Below, piece after piece: positions 46,188 to 53,884 of a stretch of DNA of 64,000 nt; the stretch's first letter is position 1, and every line of letters begins with the position of its first letter. The stretch comes from Primorskyibacter marinus (GTDB taxonomy: Bacteria; Pseudomonadota; Alphaproteobacteria; Rhodobacterales; Rhodobacteraceae): NCBI RefSeq assembly GCF_003313245.1, contig NZ_QJSD01000007.1, positions 93,358 to 157,357 on the forward strand. Direction: 5' to 3'. Both the position numbers and the translations under genes were made by a program. A model generated the notes under the pieces. That model had not been told where the DNA came from. It did no database searches and saw nothing but the letters and a program-made list of their open reading frames with translations.

Positions 46188-47710
46188 GCGATCCTTGGCG
46201 CTTTGGTCGCAGGCTTGGCCACCATGCGCGCCCCTTCTGCCACAGCCAGCACAGATGCCGCTGCGGCGTCGATACGGCCCAGAGACCGGGCTTTTGCCAG
46301 CTTGTGATTGCCTGCCGGGTCCACCAGCGTGATAGCGTCAGCAAAAGCGGATCGCAGCAGCAGCGACGGCACCGTGCGCACCTTGCTTTCAAACAGCGCC
46401 CTGCGGAACCGTTCGATATCTTCCGCGCCATCTTTCCAGCCGAAACCTCGCCAGATGAACGGCACCCGGTCGAGACCAGCCGCCCGCATGGCTTCCACAA
46501 ATTCAGCATGACGGAACCTGTCACCAACAATGCAGGCAATCCCCTGTCCGTCAGCAAGCGCCACCACCTCGGCCAGCCATCGGCCCACGGGCACGGTGGT
46601 GTCGCCCATCGCCGTGAGTTCGCCCCGCTCCTGCATTTGCGTGTATCGGTCGGACACGCCGTCAGACGCCCCACGATCCGCCAGAGACGGCACGCAAGGA
46701 AAGGTTCCAACGGCCTCAAGACGGCCCGTCTCGGGCCAGTATAGCGCCGCTGCGGACATGCTACGGGAGCCGCCCAGGTCAACGCCCAGAACGCACGGCC
46801 CTTCGCGCGGGGCCAACTCATCCGGCGACACTTCCGCCGATAGCCATTCATCCACCGTCACCAGCAAGGAACGGTCTTCGGTGCTGACACGTTCATTCCG
46901 GTTCAGGTTGCGGAAAGACGACAGAGCGGAACCGCCACGGGCAATTGCGCGCCGGGCTTGCGCCACCAGCCATTCCGGCGTCGAGCCGATGCCTTCCTTC
47001 GCGCCGGGGTTCGCCTCTAACAGCGATTCCAGATCGTCGGCAGGCAAGCCGAACGCGGGCCGATGTTCCTGCACATAGGTTCCGGGCGGCGGTTCATCGA
47101 GCCACCGCGAAAACGTGTTGGCGTCATCCGGTGCGGACGTGGATATGACCAGCGCCCGACCATCACGTTTACCCAGACCGGACAGGATCGCGTTTTCTAG
47201 GTTGTCGCCCTTCTCCCGGTCCCAAGCAGCGCGCTCATCGAGGATTGCCAGCGTCGGGGCACCGCCAAGGATCGACTTGCCGTCAGCCGCGATACAGCGT
47301 GCCAGCCCGCCGCCGTTGCCGTGATACTCCACTTCCAGCTTGGAACCGCGCCGGATCGTGAAATTCTCCTGTTCATCCTCGGGCAGCGTCTCCACGAAAC
47401 CGACGATGAAGTTAAAGGCAATTTTAGCCTGGTCCCGATTACGGGCGGCAAGGATCACTTCGCGCTTGGGCTGGTCCGACAGTTCGCCCATAACGTCAGC
47501 AAGAGCGAGACCGGCAGAGAGTGCCGTTTTGCCGTTGCCGCGTCCGATGCTGAGACACCCGATCATGATGCCCGGAGCGAGCGCGCCCTTGATGAATTTC
47601 TTCTGATAGGTAGCGAGTTTGACCGGCTTTCCCGCCATTTTGCCTTCGGGAATGCGCAGTTTCTTGAAAAATCCTATAGCGGCAGAGGCTTGTTTACTTG
47701 GCCGGGCCAT
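46178..47710 (-). CDS. phage terminase large subunit
   Basis: The 510-residue protein carries an ATPase domain with Walker A GCLSIGRGNGKTAL and Walker B APTLAILDERAAW. A C-terminal RNase H-like nuclease follows, with CVLGVDLGGSRSMSA and GRIDAAAASVLA acids. It cleaves and translocates DNA into proheads. The ATG at 47710 (after a TTG) starts ARPSKQASAA. No small terminase is recognisable nearby, so the recognition subunit may be one of the unknown genes or be supplied by a helper. Confidence 0.93.
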   Translation of the reverse strand: MARPSKQASAAIGFFKKLRIPEGKMAGKPVKLATYQKKFIKGALAPGIMIGCLSIGRGNGKTALSAGLALADVMGELSDQPKREVILAARNRDQAKIAFNFIVGFVETLPEDEQENFTIRRGSKLEVEYHGNGGGLARCIAADGKSILGGAPTLAILDERAAWDREKGDNLENAILSGLGKRDGRALVISTSAPDDANTFSRWLDEPPPGTYVQEHRPAFGLPADDLESLLEANPGAKEGIGSTPEWLVAQARRAIARGGSALSSFRNLNRNERVSTEDRSLLVTVDEWLSAEVSPDELAPREGPCVLGVDLGGSRSMSAAALYWPETGRLEAVGTFPCVPSLADRGASDGVSDRYTQMQERGELTAMGDTTVPVGRWLAEVVALADGQGIACIVGDRFRHAEFVEAMRAAGLDRVPFIWRGFGWKDGAEDIERFRRALFESKVRTVPSLLLRSAFADAITLVDPAGNHKLAKARSLGRIDAAAASVLAVAEGARMVAKPATKAPRIAWA

Positions 47711-47809
47711 CAATTTTCCCCGGAATTTTCGGGAGAGAGAAAGGAAGAGCCCGCTCCGCGTGCGCCGGTTCTCCCATATCGCCCAGCATTGGGACCTAAT
47801 ATCAATGAC

Positions 47810-48166
47810 TTAGCCACGGCAGACCATCCGCAGCGCAGTAGGATCACCACAGCTTGGCAACGGCATGATCTGCAACACCGACAATGCCTCGCCATCAACC
47901 TTCACGATGTCGCCAACCTTGGGCATCACGTCAGGCACGGCAACCTGCACCATCAGGTCAGACATGACGATGGCCTCACTATTGGCGTATTCCTCACCCA
48001 CGCCGCCAGCGATGCCGGTCATTGGGTGTTCCTGAGTTGTGATAACAGGTGGATCGTATGGCTCTGCACCCGGCGTTGTCGTCGTCTTCACCAGCACGAT
48101 TGAGCCTTGTCCGTAGTCATCCATCAAGCGGTCATGCTTGGCCCTGATACGATCATAGAACGTCAT
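47810..48166 (-). CDS. neck/head-closure-like protein
   Basis: The 118-residue product begins MTFYDRIRAKHDRLMDDYGQ and has a beta-rich middle with TTTPGAEPYDPPV, SDLMVQVAVPDVMPKVGDIV and VDGEALSVLQIM. The pattern resembles phage head-closure (gp16-like) neck proteins with a PxVGDxV turn. It overlaps the next gene by 4 bases (ATGA). These proteins seal the portal after packaging and join head to tail, so it is the likely docking point for a helper tail. Confidence 0.65.
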   Translation of the reverse strand: MTFYDRIRAKHDRLMDDYGQGSIVLVKTTTTPGAEPYDPPVITTQEHPMTGIAGGVGEEYANSEAIVMSDLMVQVAVPDVMPKVGDIVKVDGEALSVLQIMPLPSCGDPTALRMVCRG

Positions 48167-48591
48167 GCGTATCGTGCCTTCACGGTCTTGATAGCTTGCT
48201 GTTGCAGCGCCCTGAATTTGTGGCGCGTGGTTTCCATGAAGAACCGGCCCGGCACATTGGCGTTGTCCTTGCTATGCCCGTAGTTGATCTTGGGGCCATA
48301 TGGGGCTTGCACACTGATAGACAGGGTATCACCCATTTGCGCGCTTTCGATGGTGGCAAGGTTATCGGCGGTGATATCGGTGTATTGCTTGCCCGGTTCG
48401 GCTTGGTCGATAGCCCTCATGCCGTCCTTGGTCACGATAACCGAACGCTTGAGGTTGCCCGTGCGTTCGGGAATGGCTTCCGTTAGTTCGACATAGACCA
48501 GACGGCAAAACTCTTGATAGATTTCGTCCGGCATTGCCTTCGCCATCTTGGTCCATTTCGATACGCTGGTGGAGAATGATTTTGTACTCAT
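48163..48591 (-). CDS. HK97 gp10-like neck/tail-completion protein
   Basis: The 142-residue protein begins MSTKSFSTSVSKWTKMAKAMP, has PERTGNLKRSVIVTKDG and APYGPKINYGHSKDNANVPGRF, and ends with basic helix FRALQQQAIKTVKARYA. This is the HK97 gp10 / Minor_tail_Z pattern, in which TGNLxxS and YGxxxxYG segments are conserved. It completes the tail or neck in HK97-like phages. In Element I no tail genes follow, so it may cap the neck for a borrowed tail. Confidence 0.75.
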   Translation of the reverse strand: MSTKSFSTSVSKWTKMAKAMPDEIYQEFCRLVYVELTEAIPERTGNLKRSVIVTKDGMRAIDQAEPGKQYTDITADNLATIESAQMGDTLSISVQAPYGPKINYGHSKDNANVPGRFFMETTRHKFRALQQQAIKTVKARYA

Positions 48592-48637
48592 GTTTGTATT
48601 CTACCTAATGTTTGTCGGGAGGGGTAATTGGGGGCAT

Positions 48638-48850
48638 CTATCTGCCACGTATCGCACGATTTAATAGCGGCAATGCGGTGGCTTCTTCTATTAGATCGTC
48701 GGGCGGCTCGAATCCCAATGAACGATTCAAGTCTGATTTAACTTTTGTTCGCACCCGAAGTTTTTCGCTAAATTGATGCGAACACGCTTTACGCCTTTTG
48801 TCTTCGGCTCCGATAGGCCCCTCGCAAATAATGCATTTCCGGTCTCTCAT
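48638..48850 (-). CDS. small zinc-finger-like protein
   Basis: The 70-residue product begins MRDRKCIICEGPIGAEDKRRK and carries CIIC and CSHQ metal-binding-like pairs, then a helical C-terminus. A GAAGGGAAC site precedes the ATG. It lies between the origin region and the neck genes. Such a small Cys-rich protein could be a transcription or packaging factor; I cannot name it. Confidence 0.5.
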   Translation of the reverse strand: MRDRKCIICEGPIGAEDKRRKACSHQFSEKLRVRTKVKSDLNRSLGFEPPDDLIEEATALPLLNRAIRGR

Positions 48851-48875
48851 ATTGTTCCCTTCGATTTTTCATGGC

Positions 48876-49132
48876 TGCAACGCATAGCGCAACAGGTTGC
48901 AACGCATACTGCAACAGGTTCATCGCCAACAAAATAAGGGATTTCAGAGCCGCAACAGGTGCAACGCATAAAACGCCAACAATCCTGTACAGCAATAGCA
49001 CCGCTAATATGACAACACTGACGTAGAGTTTTGCCTTTTTACCTGTTGCACCTGTTGCACCCTAAGAAAATCCATAACAATAAGGGGTTTAGCCGCAACA
49101 GGTAACCCGTTTCAGAACCTGTTGCACCTGTT
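48876..49132. repeat. iteron-like origin region, GCAACAGGT repeats in both orientations
   Basis: GCAACAGGT or its complement ACCTGTTGC occurs at 48889 (forward), 48911, 48952, 49041, 49050, 49095 and 49117, with a partial copy at 49126. In three places the related GCAACGCATA follows (48877, 48898, 48961). An AT-rich stretch lies at about 48928-48947. The cluster begins right at the stop codon of the VapE-type helicase gene. In phage satellites such as SaPIs the replication origin with iterons lies next to the pri-rep gene, so this is the likely origin. Confidence 0.7.
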
Positions 49133-50560
49133 TCAGTAGTCGTTAGGCGACCACCACCTTGCGGCATATGAATCACCTCTCAAGTAACAACGCACCGCCC
49201 GGCCACTATCACGCAGGGATTTCGAGTCCTTATCGAAACCAAGCCCGACCAATGCGCGGCTAAGGTTTGCCCTCATTGCGGGGGTCAACCTGTTAATGCC
49301 TAGTGTATCAATTCCAACCATCTGCCAAAGGTCCGACGCCCTCACCTTCAAATCGCCATCTGGCGGTATCTTTTCAGATAGTGCATCAAACCAAGGACCA
49401 TAATCCATATAGCGCCCCGCTATAGCTTCTTGGGCGTCCCTTGCACCCGGATCGTCGAGCCACAGGGCTTCGGTCGGCTCTTTGTATGCCGCCTCAGCCC
49501 AAAGCTGGTCGCGGATAACCGCTAGTCCGTCTGGGTCGCACTGACTGACTGATACAATCCACCAGCGGCGGTTTCCGGTCATGTCCGTCAGAAATGTCGC
49601 GTCGTTTGTCGTCCCAATCAGGACAAACTGGCGCGGAACCTCCACAGAGTAACGTCCATAAGCCGGTCGCGCCTTGTCCTTCTGCGTCGTGATGAAAGAC
49701 TTGACGCGTCCAGCTTCACGCTTGCTCAAACCGTCCAACTCGGGCATTTCGACAATCCACGAACCTGCCGTTTGCTCGATGGTCTCTTTTGGGTCAGAGC
49801 CAACTTTCGCCTGATCCGAGAACCAATTTTTGTCGGCACATAGGGACCGGCATAACGTAGATTTACCTACACCCTGCTTTCCTTCCAGAAGAAGCATTGC
49901 GTCGAATTTACACCCGGGATTGCGGACACGGCTAACCGCCGCACAAAGAAACTTTCGACCAATCGCGCGATTGAGTTCAGTATCATCCGCGCCCGCATAA
50001 TCAATCAGCCATGTATCAAGACGCTCAACGCCATCCCACTTAATCGACCGAAGGTAGTTCCGAACGGGGTGATATGAATTTCGCGTTGCGATCAGATTGA
50101 CGGCATCTGAAACGGCATCTTTAGTTGACGGCGATCCGTTCGAGTTGCAAAAATTAAAGCGCATTTCGGCCAGTGTCGCATCGTCCATGACCCGGATTCC
50201 ATCGACGCACTTAACCTCTATTTCATTTGAAAGTAGGTTCTTTCGTAGCGCCCAGCCGTGGCTCGCAAGCCATCGCTCAAGTTCAACATCATAGGAATCA
50301 AATCCTGATGCCTCAAACTTTTCCAGCTTCGAGATTGCGCTATAGAAGTTGTGACCGCAGCCCCCGCATTTCGGAGCAGGTGATTGCACGTAACTGCATT
50401 TCGGACAGTGCTGAGCGGCTAGTTCACCACGCTTTTTAGGAGCAATGACCACACCTTGCAGCGGTGTAGGTTCTATGCTATCAGTATCTTCAATATCCCT
50501 AATACCAATACCTTTCGCCCCCGACGCTGCCCTGTCGGGGGTAATATTTTGCAAACTCAT
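49133..50560 (-). CDS. VapE-type virulence-associated E / replicative helicase-primase
   Basis: The 475-residue protein has an N-terminal zinc ribbon (CPKC and CGGC about residues 52-69) and a P-loop SF3-like ATPase: Walker A LLEGKQGVGKSTL, SWIVEMPELDGLSKRE (acid), RQFVLIGTTND (sensor) and GNRRWWIVSV. This is the VapE (DUF5906-like) pattern shared with staphylococcal island pri-rep proteins. It should unwind the origin iterons beyond its 3' end. Its ATG overlaps the stop of the upstream HTH gene by one base. Confidence 0.88.
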   Translation of the reverse strand: MSLQNITPDRAASGAKGIGIRDIEDTDSIEPTPLQGVVIAPKKRGELAAQHCPKCSYVQSPAPKCGGCGHNFYSAISKLEKFEASGFDSYDVELERWLASHGWALRKNLLSNEIEVKCVDGIRVMDDATLAEMRFNFCNSNGSPSTKDAVSDAVNLIATRNSYHPVRNYLRSIKWDGVERLDTWLIDYAGADDTELNRAIGRKFLCAAVSRVRNPGCKFDAMLLLEGKQGVGKSTLCRSLCADKNWFSDQAKVGSDPKETIEQTAGSWIVEMPELDGLSKREAGRVKSFITTQKDKARPAYGRYSVEVPRQFVLIGTTNDATFLTDMTGNRRWWIVSVSQCDPDGLAVIRDQLWAEAAYKEPTEALWLDDPGARDAQEAIAGRYMDYGPWFDALSEKIPPDGDLKVRASDLWQMVGIDTLGINRLTPAMRANLSRALVGLGFDKDSKSLRDSGRAVRCYLRGDSYAARWWSPNDY

Positions 50561-50793
50561 TACGCTGCATCCCCTTCAACAAACTCAAGAAGATCGGATG
50601 CTCGATACCGAACGGAGCGCCCGACTTTTAGAAACGGCAGGCCCTGACCAAGCCAGCGGTCGCGCTCAAGCGTCTTGGGGCTGATACGCAAATAAGCCGC
50701 TACCTCATCTTGAGTTAGCAGCGTCGGCAACGCCACGACAGCAGCCGGGGCGATGGATTGCGGCTGTCCAGCCGCGTTAGTAATGTTCGTCAT
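50560..50793 (-). CDS. AlpA/excisionase-type HTH regulator
   Basis: The 77-residue protein has a MerR-like HTH: LLTQDEVAAYLRISPKTLERDRWLGQG then FLKVGRSVRYRASDLLEFV. This is the excisionase/AlpA fold common to satellites, where it switches excision and activates replication. It is the first main gene of the leftward operon and is preceded by a strong promoter at 50944-50972. It is translationally coupled to VapE. Confidence 0.85.
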   Translation of the reverse strand: MTNITNAAGQPQSIAPAAVVALPTLLTQDEVAAYLRISPKTLERDRWLGQGLPFLKVGRSVRYRASDLLEFVEGDAA

Positions 50794-50927
50794 TAACCTT
50801 TTGGTCCTATGTGTTCGCGCTGCACACGGTTCCCAACGGGTGTTAGGGTTTTAGGCCACCCGGTAAAACGTCCACAATCACGGGCGCTTAACGGGGTGGT
50901 CTTCCGATATGCTTGCGGGTCGCGCAT
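50793..50927 (-). CDS. possible leader peptide before the HTH gene
   Basis: A 44-residue frame begins at ATG 50927, a few bases past the promoter start, and ends in TAATG so that its stop overlaps the HTH gene start. The composition is unremarkable and I do not recognise it. It could be a short coupled leader or noise; a transcript start at about 50936 fits it. Confidence 0.25.
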   Translation of the reverse strand: MRDPQAYRKTTPLSARDCGRFTGWPKTLTPVGNRVQREHIGPKG

Positions 50928-50943
50928 TTGATTCCGCAAAAAA

Positions 50944-50972
50944 AGTATAGTTACCCCTTGACAAGAAGTCAA
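50944..50972 (-). promoter_or_regulatory. sigma-70 promoter with an inverted repeat over the -35
   Basis: On the reverse strand TTGACT and TATACT are separated by exactly 17 bases, a near-consensus promoter that reads into the HTH-VapE-morphogenesis operon. An inverted repeat with 5-bp arms, TTGAC-N5-GTCAA (50958-50972), overlaps the -35 hexamer. A protein bound there would block the promoter, so this is a candidate control switch. Confidence 0.7.
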
Positions 50973-50983
50973 CCTACCCACTT

Positions 50984-52204
50984 CTACGGCAATATGGCTG
51001 ATTCGATTTTGCCCATTGCCTCCCGCAAATCTTCCGCATCATAGCGCGCGTATCCGGCAGTCACGTCACCAGCTTTACTGTGGTTTACCAATGACTTAAC
51101 AACGTACTCCGACAGCCCGACGCGGGCGGTTGACAGCGTTATGAACGTGCTGCGCAAAGCGTGCGGCGGTATATCCAGACCTGTGACTTTTTTGATACGT
51201 TGCTGCGCTGCGACCAGCTTTTCAGTCACTTCATCCTTGCCATTCGAGAACACCCATGTCGCCCCCGCGTATTCCTTCCGCGCCTTGAGCATGTCCGCCA
51301 ACTTCGGACCTAACGGCTGCCTATGTTCGGTGCCGTTTTTTGTATCCCGGAACGTCACGACACGCTTGTGCAGGTCAACATCATTCCACGCCAGCGGGGG
51401 ATAGCCATCCTCTGCGCTTCCATGAACCTCGCCGCGCCGACAGCCGGTCAGCAGGATAAACAAAAGCATATCCCGCAACTCGCGTTCCCATTTGAGACCG
51501 ACAAGCTTGGTCTGCACTGCATCAACCCATGTCGGCAGATCATCGGCATGGATCACCTTTTCAGACGGCTTCACCTTACGCCATAGCGCCGCCCTGTTGA
51601 GCCGTTCAACGGGGTTCCGATCCAGCACCACGATGTCGCTATCCGCATTGACGTGGTTCAGCGCCGCCCGCAGATAGCGCATGGCAAGATTTGCTTGCGC
51701 CGCAGAGGATGCCGCCAGCTTCGCGTAGCGGTCCCTCACCATGTCGCCGTCGATCTCTGTCACCTTCTTGTCGTTCCAGTCCGAGAAGGCCCACTTCATC
51801 ACCTTGTCGATATCTCGCCGCGTCCGCGCCTTCTTCGGCTGGCCTGCCCTGCCGCCCTTCTTCGCGGGCGAGTCCCGATAGTCGGTGATAGCCTCTTGCA
51901 GCGTCTTGTCTCGCGCCTCTGCCGCCTTCTTGTCGGCCACCGCATCAATGCCCTGCACCATCTCAGCGACCATCACCTTGGCCCTATCGCGGGCCGCTAC
52001 GGGCGTTAGGTCGTCAACCTGCGCAATCTTCCTGCGCCGCGTCGTCTTACCGACCCGCCGTTGCAGGATGTAGGTCTTCTGACCGCCGGGGCTTATCCGC
52101 AGCCCGAAGCCTGTAACCTCGGTATCCCAGATGAAAATCTGCTTACCTGGGACGCCCCCCGCCTTGGCAACGGATTCCTTTGTAAACTTCATCTTCTCAG
52201 CCAT
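50984..52204 (-). CDS. tyrosine integrase of Element I (P4/DUF4102 type)
   Basis: The 406-residue protein has an N-terminal arm-binding domain with VTGFGLRISPGGQKTY, a core-binding SAM-like domain, and the catalytic domain: LLTGCRRGEVHG (Arg), HALRSTF (His-x-x-Arg) and GYARYD (catalytic Tyr region). The ATG at 52204 is chosen; longer frames add non-conserved residues. It sits next to attR with GTAAGCA sites before it. It should integrate and excise the element at tRNA-Cys. Confidence 0.93.
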   Translation of the reverse strand: MAEKMKFTKESVAKAGGVPGKQIFIWDTEVTGFGLRISPGGQKTYILQRRVGKTTRRRKIAQVDDLTPVAARDRAKVMVAEMVQGIDAVADKKAAEARDKTLQEAITDYRDSPAKKGGRAGQPKKARTRRDIDKVMKWAFSDWNDKKVTEIDGDMVRDRYAKLAASSAAQANLAMRYLRAALNHVNADSDIVVLDRNPVERLNRAALWRKVKPSEKVIHADDLPTWVDAVQTKLVGLKWERELRDMLLFILLTGCRRGEVHGSAEDGYPPLAWNDVDLHKRVVTFRDTKNGTEHRQPLGPKLADMLKARKEYAGATWVFSNGKDEVTEKLVAAQQRIKKVTGLDIPPHALRSTFITLSTARVGLSEYVVKSLVNHSKAGDVTAGYARYDAEDLREAMGKIESAILP

Positions 52205-52353
52205 GCCTGCCCACCGTGTAACCATCGTGTAAGCATTCTGTATCAAAGCCGGTAGAAATAGTAAACGGATATGTCGCGCTGTATAACGCTGTTTTACATG
52301 CACTTTTCGCGCTTACCAGCACCCGGTAGAACCTGTTAGGGGCCTATGTAATG

Positions 52354-52400
52354 GGATTGCAAATCCGTGTACACCGGTTCGATTCCGGTACTCGCCTCCA
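52354..52400 (+). repeat. attR of Element I: displaced tRNA-Cys 3' end
   Basis: Exact copy of 41306-41352. A terminator-like hairpin follows at 52412. The sequence after the CCA differs from that after the functional tRNA. Confidence 0.93.
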
Positions 52401-52411
52401 TAAATCCCCTT

Positions 52412-52438
52412 AACTCACTGTTTTTCAGTGGGTTTTTT
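52412..52438 (+). terminator. rho-independent terminator after the attR tRNA fragment
   Basis: CTCACTG and CAGTGGG (one G-U pair) with a TTTTT loop are followed by six T residues. It may once have ended the tRNA-Cys transcript. Confidence 0.7.
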
Positions 52439-52521
52439 CTTGTGTGAATTTTTACCCGCCTACCTACCCGCCTTCCTTGAAGTTCTTATGTGATCGTGCT
52501 TGTTACAAGCTTGACCATGCC

Positions 52522-53049
52522 TCACTTCCATTTTACGCGACAATTGAACGGTTTGCGGCGACCTGCGACTGTAACTTTTAGCTGGGCGCTGTCTATGAAT
52601 GCATCGCTGGGCAGTGAGGCCTGAAAGTCGCAGAAATCATTCGCACCAATCGTATGTCCGCGATGCTGCCAACCAGCAGAATCTGATTGAAGAATGTGCC
52701 CTTGCAGCGGCAACGCGGGACGTCCCCGTCTGTGCAGCATTACGCCTCGAAGAACCGCATCGGTGTTCCCAATATTCTCGATCCTTACCCTCAACGGCTT
52801 TTCCCCAGTGTCAAAATGCTCCCAGGCCTTTAGATCATGCGGCGGCTTTCGGCTCGCTCGTTCAGGAAACTGATCGACTGAAACTGAAATTTTTGGCCTG
52901 TTTGCAGGCAAAGCCCAGCGGATCAGCGATTGAGCCATCCAACCGATCAAAGCTAGCAAAGCAGTACCGAACAAGCCCGCAAATGCAATTTGCCAGCCTT
53001 CACTTAGATCGGCCCACCAGTCAGTCAGAATGGTAAATTCTTGCACCAC
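52522..53049 (-). CDS. hypothetical single-pass membrane protein
   Basis: The 175-residue product has one hydrophobic helix (IAFAGLFGTALLALIGWMAQ, about residues 20-39) and a soluble beta-rich C-terminal domain with LRVRIENIGNTDAVLRGV and a final basic RRKPFNCRVKWK. A GTG at 53049 with GGAGGGG upstream is preferred. It lies at the left end of Element II. I do not recognise it; similar membrane-plus-beta proteins occur in defence islands. Confidence 0.6.
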   Translation of the reverse strand: MVQEFTILTDWWADLSEGWQIAFAGLFGTALLALIGWMAQSLIRWALPANRPKISVSVDQFPERASRKPPHDLKAWEHFDTGEKPLRVRIENIGNTDAVLRGVMLHRRGRPALPLQGHILQSDSAGWQHRGHTIGANDFCDFQASLPSDAFIDSAQLKVTVAGRRKPFNCRVKWK

Positions 53050-53124
53050 GGTCGCCCCTCCCCGATGCACATTGGGGCATGCCACAACGCATAAGTGCAA
53101 GTGAAAGTCACCGCCTTGGCAATG

Positions 53125-53799
53125 CTACCCAGCGGACAGAGCATTACGGGTCAGCACATTTCTCACAGTCATCGCATGCCACTGCCCGCCCCTCGCTGTC
53201 TTCACACCGCGTTCATTCAGCTCCCCCGCGATCTGGCGTAGAGACGCGCCGCGCGCTTGGATTGCGTGAATGAGCGGCAAGACGTTAGCCGCGTGAAAGT
53301 CGGCCTTGGCCTTTCGGGTCTGGATCGACTTTGCCTCGGCTTGTTGCAGGGCTTCCCTAATGACGGGATTTGACGCGCCCAGCGCCACACCACGGGCTTT
53401 TGCGGCTTCAAGTGCGGCCTTGGTGCGGTCAGAGATTGCGCGGGCCTCATGTTCCGCCACGGCGGCCATGACGTGAAGCAAGAAGCGGTTTGCCTCGGGC
53501 ATGTCCGCCGCCGCGACCTCCGCCCCGCTTTCGAGAAGATTGGCGATGAACGCAACGTTTCGGGCCAGCCGGTCCAGCTTGGCGATCAGCAACACCGCGC
53601 CACGCTTCTTGGCGTCGGCCAGTGCGCGGGCGAGTTCGGGACGGTCGTTCCGCTTGCCGCTTTCGACTTCTACATATTCCGCGACGATCTGGCCTTTGCC
53701 GGTGACGTAATCAGAAACCGCCTTGCGTTGGGCCTCCAGTCCCAAGCCGCTCTTGCCCTGACGGTCGGTCGAGACGCGCAAGTAAGTGACGAATTCCAT
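53125..53799 (-). CDS. serine recombinase/resolvase
   Basis: The 224-residue protein has an N-terminal resolvase domain with the catalytic Ser in TYLRVSTDRQG, the LLIAKLDRLARNVAFI segment with conserved Asp and Arg, and a C-terminal helix-turn-helix (ASLRQIAGELNERGV). It is the size of Tn3-type resolvases or small invertases. It may resolve dimers of Element II or invert a segment; no matching inverted repeats were found. Confidence 0.9.
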   Translation of the reverse strand: MEFVTYLRVSTDRQGKSGLGLEAQRKAVSDYVTGKGQIVAEYVEVESGKRNDRPELARALADAKKRGAVLLIAKLDRLARNVAFIANLLESGAEVAAADMPEANRFLLHVMAAVAEHEARAISDRTKAALEAAKARGVALGASNPVIREALQQAEAKSIQTRKAKADFHAANVLPLIHAIQARGASLRQIAGELNERGVKTARGGQWHAMTVRNVLTRNALSAG

Positions 53800-53884
53800 G
53801 GCCTGACCTCTTGTGTAACATTAGCTAACGTCCGTTAGCTGTTTATACACACTGGTCGAACTCGACCGCAACAGGAATATTTCG

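Larger units (their letters stand above)
41353..52400. mobile_element. Element I: capsid-forming phage-satellite-like island (cf-PICI-like)
   Basis: About 11.0 kb bounded by the 47-bp tRNA-Cys repeats. Nearly all genes read leftward: integrase, AlpA-type regulator, VapE helicase/primase, an iteron-like origin, a Cys-rich protein, two neck-type proteins, large terminase, HNH nuclease, HK97 capsid, prohead protease, adaptor, portal and two unknowns. There is no tail, tape-measure, lysin, holin or CI-type repressor. A remnant prophage would be expected to show decayed genes, but all frames here are intact and tightly overlapped. That supports an element that makes its own capsid and relies on a helper phage for tails and lysis. 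The cf-PICI label is by analogy. Confidence 0.8.

Noticed and set aside
48789-49001. A 70-codon leftward frame over the iteron region
   Set aside because: Its sequence is generated by the repeats themselves and it overlaps the better-supported small gene at 48638-48850; no ribosome site was seen.
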